This document shows, piece by piece, positions 5,973 through 12,095 of a stretch of 16,847 bases of DNA (the stretch's first letter is position 1; each line of letters opens with the position of its first letter). The position numbers and the translations under genes are program-made. Origin of the DNA: an uncultured Collinsella sp. (GTDB taxonomy: Bacteria; Actinomycetota; Coriobacteriia; Coriobacteriales; Coriobacteriaceae); NCBI GenBank assembly GCA_902462065.1, contig CABQAK010000044.1:1-16847 (forward strand). Direction: 5' to 3'. The notes beneath the pieces are model-generated. The model was not told the DNA's origin. It worked only from the letters and a program-made list of their open reading frames with translations, and searched no databases.

Positions 5973-7667
5973 CTATTCGCCGGCAGGCGGTTGCGGTGCG
6001 GACGAGGTGTGGGTCGAGCCTTCACCACCGTCCTGGCGCGGCTTGCGGGAGCGACGGCGACGGCGACGCTTTTGACCCTGGTCGGTCGAGCCCTCGCCAC
6101 CGCGATCCTCACGCGGTTCGCGCTCGTCGCGAGTACCGCCGCGCGAAGCCTTGGCAGCAGCTCCTCCGCCGTCTCCAGGACGACGGCGCGTGACCTTGAC
6201 CTCGCCATCCGAGACCTGATCGGCCACGGAGGGCACCGAGGGCTTCTGCTGCGTGCCCGAGGAATGGCGACGGCGCGGACGCGGCACGCGCTCCTCCTCG
6301 CCACGCGGCTTGCCGCCCTTGTCGGCAAGCGAGTCGGAGGCCGAGGCGCCCTTGGGAGCGGCACCGGCCTCGCGAGCAGCTGCGGCGCGGAAGGCGTCCT
6401 CGCGCTCCTCGCTCGACAGGTGACGGCGACGACGGCGCGTGGGGTTCATGCCACCGCCACGGTTTTGCAGCTGGGGCTGCTGAGCCTCGCGCTCGCGGGA
6501 AGCGTTCTTACCCGCGGCCTCGCCATTGTCGACGGACGCCGTGCGCTTGCGGCGGCGACGACCATCGGCCGCCCCCTCGGCCTCGGGCGTCTCGGCCTTG
6601 CCGCGGCCCTTTCCGCGGCCACGGCCCTCGGCCTGGCCCTGAGCGGCACGAGCATCGGACTCGGCATCGCGGCGGCGGCGCTTGGGCATCGACGTGCCGG
6701 CCAGACGGTCGGCGCTCGACAGGCCATCGCCCACATCGACGCCGTTTTCGCGATCGAGCTCCATGAGCGCCAAGCGCATCTCGGGTGACTCGATGCGCTC
6801 GAGCACGTCACGCGTCACGCAGTCGGGGCGGCAGTTGCAGCCCTGCTCGGCGGCCTTCTTTTTGCAGCCCTCCGAGCACGTCATATCGGCCAAGTTGACC
6901 TTAAAGACTTTGCCGTTCTCCAGGCGCAGCACCAGCTGCTCGCGCGGCGTGTCGTATTCCTGGATACGTGCCTTGCCAAGCGGCGTATCGATGAGCGTCT
7001 TCTTTTTGGGCGCACGGCTCTTAAAGTCCTTGTACGCCTCGAACTCATAGCGCAGGCAGCACATCAGGCGGCCGCAAACGCCGCTGATCTTGGACGAGTT
7101 GAGCGGTAGGTCCTGCTCTTTTGCCATGCGAATCGAGACGGGCTCAAACTGTCCGCCAAAGCGCGTGCAGCAGAGCTCCTGTCCGCACTGGGCATAGCCG
7201 CCCACCAGGCGGGTCTCGTCGCGCACGCCGATCTGGCGCATGTCGACGCGAATGTGCAGCGTCGAGGACAGATCCTTGACAAGCTGACGAAAATCGACGC
7301 GCTCCTCGGCCGCAAAGTAGAACACGGCCTTCTCGCCGCCAAACAGGTACTCGACGCCGACCGGCTTCATCTCGAGGTCGAGCTCTTTGACCAGACGGCG
7401 GAAATCGACCATCGCCTCATCGCCCTGGATGGCCAGGTCGTCAGCAAGCTGCAGGTCGATGTCGCTCGCCACGCGCAGCACGGGCTTGAGCGGCTGACCG
7501 ATCTCGTCTTGCGGCACCTCAAAGGGATCGGCCGTGACCAGGCCGATCTCGGTTCCGCGCTCGGTGGAGCAAATGGCATAATCGGCCTCGAGGATATCCA
7601 AATCCTGCGGATCGAACCACAGGTCGCGCGAGGCGTAGGTAAACTTAACGGGTACAACTAACGGCAT
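5973..7667 (-). CDS. ricT: PSP1-domain protein, RicT/YaaT-like, with long basic disordered tail
   Basis: A 564-residue protein. Residues 1-290 are the PSP1/RicT domain, known in Bacillus subtilis as part of the Fe-S-bearing Ric (Y) complex that aids RNase Y mRNA processing and affects sporulation and competence. Conserved cysteines appear in GGYAQCGQELCCTRFGG (C161, C166, C167) and GVCGRLMCCLRYEFE (C198, C203, C204). A further cluster, C264, C268, C277, C279 and C283, follows. Residues 328-564 are low complexity and strongly basic, with repeated RRRR runs and Arg/Gly patches, about twice the length expected of the family. RNA binding by this tail is inference. The ATG is preceded by AGGAAGG at 7 nt and overlaps the end of holB by 10 nt. 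I saw no gene for RicA or RicF here. Confidence 0.87.
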   Translation of the reverse strand: MPLVVPVKFTYASRDLWFDPQDLDILEADYAICSTERGTEIGLVTADPFEVPQDEIGQPLKPVLRVASDIDLQLADDLAIQGDEAMVDFRRLVKELDLEMKPVGVEYLFGGEKAVFYFAAEERVDFRQLVKDLSSTLHIRVDMRQIGVRDETRLVGGYAQCGQELCCTRFGGQFEPVSIRMAKEQDLPLNSSKISGVCGRLMCCLRYEFEAYKDFKSRAPKKKTLIDTPLGKARIQEYDTPREQLVLRLENGKVFKVNLADMTCSEGCKKKAAEQGCNCRPDCVTRDVLERIESPEMRLALMELDRENGVDVGDGLSSADRLAGTSMPKRRRRDAESDARAAQGQAEGRGRGKGRGKAETPEAEGAADGRRRRKRTASVDNGEAAGKNASREREAQQPQLQNRGGGMNPTRRRRRHLSSEEREDAFRAAAAREAGAAPKGASASDSLADKGGKPRGEEERVPRPRRRHSSGTQQKPSVPSVADQVSDGEVKVTRRRPGDGGGAAAKASRGGTRDEREPREDRGGEGSTDQGQKRRRRRRSRKPRQDGGEGSTHTSSAPQPPAGE

Positions 7668-8785
7668 TTCAGTGCCTTCCTGATATCGAACAGCATGACC
7701 TCGATGGCCAGCTGGGGAGTAACGTTTCTGGCGATGTTGCGCTCGGCGGTCGCGACTGCCTCGAGCGCCCGTGTGGCACCCGCAACATTGGTCGCGGCGG
7801 CAAGCCGACCGATCGTGTCGCGCACGTCTTCGTTCACCACGTCGGCTGCCTTGTCCTGAAGCGTCAGCAGCACGTCGCGCATGAGCGTCCGCGCGCTCGC
7901 CAGCGCTTCCATGATACCCGAACGCTCGCGCGCGTTGAGTTCGCGCTTGTTGCGGTCCTCAAGCTGCTTCAATGCTCCACGCGACAGGTAGTCGGCGTTT
8001 TGCTCGAGCACCTTTTCCTGTGTGGACTTGACCTCGGCGAGCGGCGCCTTAACGGCGACGATGAGTGACTTGGCGCGGCTGAGCACGTCGGCCTCGTCGG
8101 CGGCGATAAGCGAATCGATGGCGCGAACCATCTGACGGCGGGCGTCCTGGCGCTCGGCGCTCTTGAGGAACTCGATGCCACGCGTGGGGCTTCCCGCCAC
8201 GGCGACGGCCATGCGGCAACGCGCAGGGTCCTGACCGGTGGCGCGGCTCACGGCCTGCGCGGCGACGGCGGGCGATACCAGCCGAAACGGCACGCACTGG
8301 CAACGACTCACGATAGTGGGCAGCATCACGTCTGCCGAGGTGCCCAGCAGGATGAACATAACGCCCTCGGGCGGCTCCTCGAGTGTTTTGAGCAGTGCGT
8401 TGGCGGTGTTAGCGCGCAGCTGCTCGGCACGGTCAATAATGTAGACCTTGGCCTTGGCGCGGATGGGCGCCAGGGGCACGTCGTCGAGTAGCTCGCGCGT
8501 CTGGGCGATGAGGTAGCCCGTAGCGCTTTCGGGCGTGTAATAGTGCACGTCGGGGTGCGTATGACGCGCGACGCGCACGCAGCTGTCGCACGATCCGCAG
8601 CCATCCTGCTCGCACAGGAAGGCTTGGGCGAGCGCCCACGCGGCGTCGAGCTTGCCCGCGCCGGGCGCGCCCAAAAACAGGTAGGCGTGCGATGCGCGAC
8701 CGCTGGCAACGGCATTGGTCAAAAAGTCGCGCACGCGCTCTTGGGTGTCAAGCTTGGCCAGCAGGCTTGCCTGAGCGGGGGCCAT
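7658..8785 (-). CDS. holB: DNA polymerase III subunit delta'
   Basis: A 375-residue clamp-loader subunit that works with gamma/tau and delta to load the sliding clamp on DNA. It shows a P-loop-like GAPGAGKLD (39-47), a zinc module with C58, C63, C66 and C69, a Walker-B-like VYIIDRAEQL (near 114-123), and NALLKTLEEPPEG (129-141), typical of delta'/gamma AAA+ proteins. The P-loop lysine is followed by Leu rather than Ser/Thr, consistent with the family's usual lack of ATPase activity. I chose ATG 8785, one base after the tmk stop and 9 nt after AAGGAGG inside tmk, over an in-frame TTG at 8806. The 3' end overlaps ricT by 10 nt, so tmk, holB and ricT form one operon. Confidence 0.93.
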   Translation of the reverse strand: MAPAQASLLAKLDTQERVRDFLTNAVASGRASHAYLFLGAPGAGKLDAAWALAQAFLCEQDGCGSCDSCVRVARHTHPDVHYYTPESATGYLIAQTRELLDDVPLAPIRAKAKVYIIDRAEQLRANTANALLKTLEEPPEGVMFILLGTSADVMLPTIVSRCQCVPFRLVSPAVAAQAVSRATGQDPARCRMAVAVAGSPTRGIEFLKSAERQDARRQMVRAIDSLIAADEADVLSRAKSLIVAVKAPLAEVKSTQEKVLEQNADYLSRGALKQLEDRNKRELNARERSGIMEALASARTLMRDVLLTLQDKAADVVNEDVRDTIGRLAAATNVAGATRALEAVATAERNIARNVTPQLAIEVMLFDIRKALKCR

Positions 8786-8786
8786 G

Positions 8787-9470
8787 TTACTCGGCCTCCT
8801 TAGCAAGCGCGCCGACGACGGCGTCTTGCGGAATGTCGAGACCGTACGCGCGAATCTGCTCGACCGTCTTCTCGAAAACTTCCTCGATGGTCGCGGTAGC
8901 GTCGATGAGCTTTACGCGGGCGGGTTCCTCGGCAGCAATGGCACTAAAGCCCTGGTAGACACGCTCCTGGAATGCCATGCCTTTGGCCTCCATGCGATCT
9001 GCCGCGCCACGGGCTGCCATGCGCAGCGCCGCCTGCTCGGGCGTGATGTGATAGACGAGCGTGAGCGCCGGGTGCGTTCCCGCAACGGCCAGGTTGTTGG
9101 CATCGCGCACCATCTGGCGATCAAGGCCGTCGGCAAATGCCTGATAGCAGGTTGTGGAATCGTAGAAGCGGTCACACAGGACCACCTTGCCGGCCGCGAG
9201 GGCGGGAGCTATGACCTCGTGCACCAACTGAGCGCGTGCCGCCTCGTAGAGCAACAACTCGCAGGTGTCGCCCATCGCTGTATTGGCGGGGTCGAGCAGC
9301 AGAGCACGGATCTTTTCGCTGATGGCGGTACCGCCCGGCTCGCGCAGGCTCACAACCTGGTAGCCAGCGAGTTCAAGCGCGCGGGCAAGCAGACGCGCCT
9401 GCGTGGACTTGCCGGCGCCATCGACGCCCTCGAGCGTGATAAAGCTATGTTGAGCGGGCTCAAAAGCCAT
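8787..9470 (-). CDS. tmk: Thymidylate kinase (dTMP kinase)
   Basis: A 227-residue enzyme that phosphorylates dTMP to dTDP, the last step specific to dTTP synthesis, in the cytoplasm. The P-loop is LEGVDGAGKST (13-23). The dTMP-site motif is REPGGT (43-48), the DRFYDST motif lies at 100-106 and a lid-like RMAARGAADRMEAKG at 150-164. The length is normal. AGGAAGGGG lies 8 nt upstream of the ATG. It is the first gene of tmk-holB-ricT, an order also found in Bacillus with small genes interposed. A promoter-like element lies about 53 nt upstream, just below two palindromic repeats. Confidence 0.96.
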   Translation of the reverse strand: MAFEPAQHSFITLEGVDGAGKSTQARLLARALELAGYQVVSLREPGGTAISEKIRALLLDPANTAMGDTCELLLYEAARAQLVHEVIAPALAAGKVVLCDRFYDSTTCYQAFADGLDRQMVRDANNLAVAGTHPALTLVYHITPEQAALRMAARGAADRMEAKGMAFQERVYQGFSAIAAEEPARVKLIDATATIEEVFEKTVEQIRAYGLDIPQDAVVGALAKEAE

Positions 9471-9518
9471 GGGCGCAGCCCCTTCCTACAAGGCGCGGAA
9501 ATGCAGATATATCAACCA

Positions 9519-9551
9519 AGCCATGATACCCCAGCGCTCGGTGCGCCCCAA
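9519..9551 (-). promoter_or_regulatory. Candidate promoter for tmk-holB-ricT
   Basis: On the minus strand TTGGGG (9551-9546) is followed after 17 nt by TATCAT (9528-9523) within GGGTATCATGGCT. The same 13 bases occur upstream of comF. The predicted leader is about 46 nt and contains the AGGAAGGGG ribosome binding site. Confidence 0.55.
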
Positions 9552-9570
9552 ATACGACCTAGTCATTGGG

Positions 9571-9626
9571 CGGCAGTTAGGGACGTTCCTAAAGTGCCGG
9601 CAGAAAAGGAACGTCCCCAACTGCCG
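9571..9626. repeat. Palindromic repeat 1 (20-bp arms, GGGACGTTCCT core)
   Basis: Arms at 9571-9590 and 9607-9626 match as an inverted repeat at 19 of 20 positions around a 16-nt loop. In minus-strand RNA the one difference (9579/9618) becomes a G-U pair, so the stem is fully paired. The core GGGACGTTC recurs in the repeat at 11971-12028, also with a 16-nt loop. No T-run follows. Confidence 0.85.
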
Positions 9627-9631
9627 ACCCT

Positions 9632-9704
9632 CTAAGTTGCGGTGAAATAGGGACTGAATAGGCTTCTTATCAGCAAAAACAATCCCCATTTCACCGCAAG
9701 TTAG
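9632..9704. repeat. Palindromic repeat 2 (22-bp arms, TTGCGGTGAAAT core)
   Basis: Arms at 9632-9653 and 9683-9704 match as an inverted repeat at 20 of 22 positions around a 29-nt loop. The right arm includes the stop codon of the serine hydrolase gene (9701-9703). The sequence is unrelated to repeat 1, 5 nt away. No T-run follows, so it is not a canonical terminator. Confidence 0.8.
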
Positions 9705-10753
9705 GAGTGGGCGCGGACATAGATAGCAGAGGAGATGTCGCGCTCCAAGGCCAGGGCCTGCTCGCGTTCGAGGTCTTGAGTGAGGACGGCCAAGACATAG
9801 GGATGTTCGGCATAGACGATTGCCGCATCGTGCTGAACATTCGCCAGACTGCCCGTTTTGTGCGCGACCGAGACGTCACCGGGAACACCCTCGACAATAC
9901 CGCGCGCATCTTCCTGTGCCAGCAGATAGCCCCGCGCCCGCTCGCAGAGCTCGGGCGTTGCGATTGTCCCCGCCGCTAGCCGCTGCAGCACGGTCGCGGC
10001 ATCGCGGGCGCTCGTATAGTTCTCGCGACCCTGCGCCTGGGCATCGGTGTCCATCATCAGACGAGCGAGCGCCGTTTGAGTCAAACCCAGCGCGGCGCAC
10101 GTCCCATTTACCGCATCCATGCCGAGCCGGTTGATAACGAGATTCGCCGCCACGTTGTCGCTCTGGGCGACCATGGCGCGCAGCAGCTCATCCACACTGT
10201 ACGACACGCCCGCGCCGCGCGCTTGAATATTGCCGCTGCCGCCCACGATATCCCGCTGCGTCACCGTTATCCGTTCGTCGAGGGACAGCTCTCCCGCCGC
10301 TGCGGCATCGAGTGCGCACGCGAGGATGGAGAGCTTGATGATGCTTGCCGCCACGCGACGCTCATCGGGCGCCACAACGGCTTCGCCATCGAGCGCGTCG
10401 AACGTTTGGAGGTCGAGTGCCGCGGCGTAAACCGAGACGGAGTCGCCATATGGCTCGACCAGAGCCTCGATATCTTGCTGAATGGCGGCGATCCAAGAAG
10501 ACTTAGGAGCTGCCGTCGCTTTTGTCGTGGACGACCGCTTTGACGTTTGTTTGGCAGGGCCAGCGGAGCCCTTCGCTTCGCTACGGTGCGCGGCGCAACC
10601 GCCGAGGCCGGCCGCCAAAGCAAACGCTCCGGTCACCGCGGCAGCACAAAACACTCGACGTGAGCAATCGGGCGCGGCAAGGGATGCGTCCCCATGCGGG
10701 AGTCGAGCCGACCCCACCTTGTCGCCGCTGCCGCTACTCCGCTCGCCACAGTA
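9701..10753 (-). CDS. Class A beta-lactamase-like serine hydrolase, predicted Tat-exported lipoprotein
   Basis: A 350-residue protein. The N-terminus carries SRRVFC (31-36) before a hydrophobic stretch ending LGGC (Cys53), matching a twin-arginine signal plus lipobox, so it is probably a membrane-anchored lipoprotein. A Lys/Ser/Thr linker leads to a serine hydrolase domain with S137-I-I-K140 (SxxK), S198-D-N (SDN) and K299-T-G-S (KTG). I do not see a canonical class A omega loop (ExxLN), so drug hydrolysis should not be assumed; peptidoglycan-related or unknown hydrolysis is equally open. I chose GTG 10753 because GGGAG lies 7 nt upstream and the signal peptide follows. In-frame ATGs at 10828 and 10870 lack suitably spaced sites, and the frame further upstream overlaps the divergent gene. 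tatC lies in the same window. Confidence 0.82.
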   Translation of the reverse strand, partial: YCGERSSGSGDKVGSARLPHGDASLAAPDCSRRVFCAAAVTGAFALAAGLGGCAAHRSEAKGSAGPAKQTSKRSSTTKATAAPKSSWIAAIQQDIEALVEPYGDSVSVYAAALDLQTFDALDGEAVVAPDERRVAASIIKLSILACALDAAAAGELSLDERITVTQRDIVGGSGNIQARGAGVSYSVDELLRAMVAQSDNVAANLVINRLGMDAVNGTCAALGLTQTALARLMMDTDAQAQGRENYTSARDAATVLQRLAAGTIATPELCERARGYLLAQEDARGIVEGVPGDVSVAHKTGSLANVQHDAAIVYAEHPYVLAVLTQDLEREQALALERDISSAIYVRAHS

Positions 10754-10920
10754 CACAGACTCACTCCCTACTATTGCATTCCGCTGAACCGTCGATAAGC
10801 GGACATCCGGACGCTCAACACGTTGCATCCATCGTGACGCATGCAATGGTACAAGGCGCGGGGCAACCATCCTCTCGTAACCAGTTGGATCGGCGCAGTC
10901 CATCTGCACCTCAACCACCT

Positions 10921-10926
10921 TATAAT
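10921..10926 (+). promoter_or_regulatory. Candidate -10 for the zinc-ribbon membrane protein
   Basis: A perfect TATAAT stands 31 nt before the ATG at 10958. I see no recognisable -35 at 16-18 nt. The leader would be about 26 nt and includes GGAAGGAACC as ribosome binding site. Confidence 0.45.
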
Positions 10927-10957
10927 TTAGCCAACAGATTAAACGGAAGGAACCACC

Positions 10958-11974
10958 ATGCCCCGATTTTGCACCCATTGCGGCAAGCTTCTAAAGGACG
11001 ATGAACGCTTTTGCACCAACTGTGGTGCGCCCGCGACCGCCGATGACCAGACTTCGCAAGCGCAGGAGGGCACGCCATTCGCCGAAAACGCCCCCGCACC
11101 CGATGCCGTCTCCGGCGCCGATGCGACCGCAACCCAGCCCCAGCCGGCAGACGTGACTGTACAGTCCGCCCATCAGCCCGTGCCCGCTCCCCAGCCCGAA
11201 GTCGGCACGACGCAGCAATGGGCGGCGGCCAACGCCACGACTCAGCAACCCATTCCGACCGCTGCTCCGCAGGCCGGCGCACCTACTGCCCCCAAAAACA
11301 ACAACGCCCTGCTCATCGGCATTATCGCCGCGCTCGTCGTCGTGATTATCGCGCTGGTCGCATTCTTTATGATCAAGCCCTTCGATAAGGGTACCGACGA
11401 TTCCAAAGGCACGACGATCGAAAAGGTCAAGATCGACGACGATGACGACGACGTGTCCGTCAAGGGCGACCCCAACAAGCTTGACGATGATGATGACGAT
11501 GATGCCCACGATGCCGCCACCATCAGTGAACAGAACGTCTACGACCAGCTGAGCTCCTACTACAGCAGGCTCTCCGATCTTGATCAGCAGGTTCGCGACT
11601 GCGCCACCACGTTTAACACGTACTATCTCAAGGATGACCGCAGCTCGCGCCAATCTGCCAGCGATGCCGCCGAGGCGCTCGAGGATCAGATTAGCGACCT
11701 GAAAGACGAGGTCGAGGACCTGGACGTTCCCATCGACTCGCAGAATTACAGCTCGTGGAAAGACATCATCACGCTCTACGACGACCTGGAGAACCGTATC
11801 GACGTGATTTGCGATGCCTGGGAGATCAGCCTTGAGTACTCCAGCCCGACCAACCACAAGGACGAAATCGTGGCGCCGCTGGCACGCGACAACGTGGCGG
11901 GCACCAACGACAACAAGTACCGCCTGGACTTTGAGGACCGCTACCCCGGCGCCGCGCCCGTCGAGGTGAAGTAG
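10958..11974 (+). CDS. Zinc-ribbon, single-TM protein with poly-aspartate segments
   Basis: A 338-residue protein and the only plus-strand gene. Residues 4-24 form a zinc ribbon (C5, C8, C19, C22) of the kind that begins many membrane-anchored regulators and scaffold proteins. Residues 28-112 are a Pro/Ala/Gln-rich linker. One membrane helix spans about 117-139. Two aspartate runs follow (160-165, six; 176-182, seven), then a largely helical acidic domain (190-338) with DLDQQVRDCATTFNTYYL and ALEDQISDLKDEVEDLD. The zinc ribbon should be cytoplasmic and the acidic domain outside, if the helix is inserted N-in. I do not recognise the outer domain. A GGAAGG site precedes the ATG. The stop codon lies inside the left arm of palindromic repeat 3. 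The function is unknown. Confidence 0.85.
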   Translation: MPRFCTHCGKLLKDDERFCTNCGAPATADDQTSQAQEGTPFAENAPAPDAVSGADATATQPQPADVTVQSAHQPVPAPQPEVGTTQQWAAANATTQQPIPTAAPQAGAPTAPKNNNALLIGIIAALVVVIIALVAFFMIKPFDKGTDDSKGTTIEKVKIDDDDDDVSVKGDPNKLDDDDDDDAHDAATISEQNVYDQLSSYYSRLSDLDQQVRDCATTFNTYYLKDDRSSRQSASDAAEALEDQISDLKDEVEDLDVPIDSQNYSSWKDIITLYDDLENRIDVICDAWEISLEYSSPTNHKDEIVAPLARDNVAGTNDNKYRLDFEDRYPGAAPVEVK

Positions 11975-12028
11975 TCGTTCGGGACGTTCTTATACGACTA
12001 GTCATTAAAGAACGTCCCCAATGACTAC
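11971..12028. repeat. Palindromic repeat 3 (21-bp arms, GGGACGTTCTT core)
   Basis: Arms at 11971-11991 and 12008-12028 match as an inverted repeat at 19 of 21 positions around a 16-nt loop. The left arm contains the stop codon of the zinc-ribbon gene (11972-11974). Its loop begins ATACGACTAGTCATT, closely matching 9553-9567 beside repeat 1, so the two elements belong to one family. Confidence 0.85.
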
Positions 12029-12030
12029 CT

Positions 12031-12068
12031 AAAAACGAGCAAGGATCATGGGACCCTCGCTCGTTTTT
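12031..12068. terminator. Bidirectional rho-independent terminator
   Basis: AAAAACGAGC (12031-12040) and GCTCGTTTTT (12059-12068) are exact reverse complements, with a further AGG/CCT pairing inside. The stem ends in a T-run on both strands, so it can end both the plus-strand zinc-ribbon gene and the converging minus-strand topoisomerase gene. Confidence 0.9.
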
Positions 12069-12095
12069 GTTTTGGGCAATGTTTCGGCTGCGCCG

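Noticed and set aside
10754..10978. Longer serine hydrolase starting at 10978, 10870 or 10828
   Set aside because: The 10978 start overlaps the divergent gene's start, and the two ATGs lack suitably spaced ribosome binding sites. GTG 10753 has one and is followed by the signal peptide.
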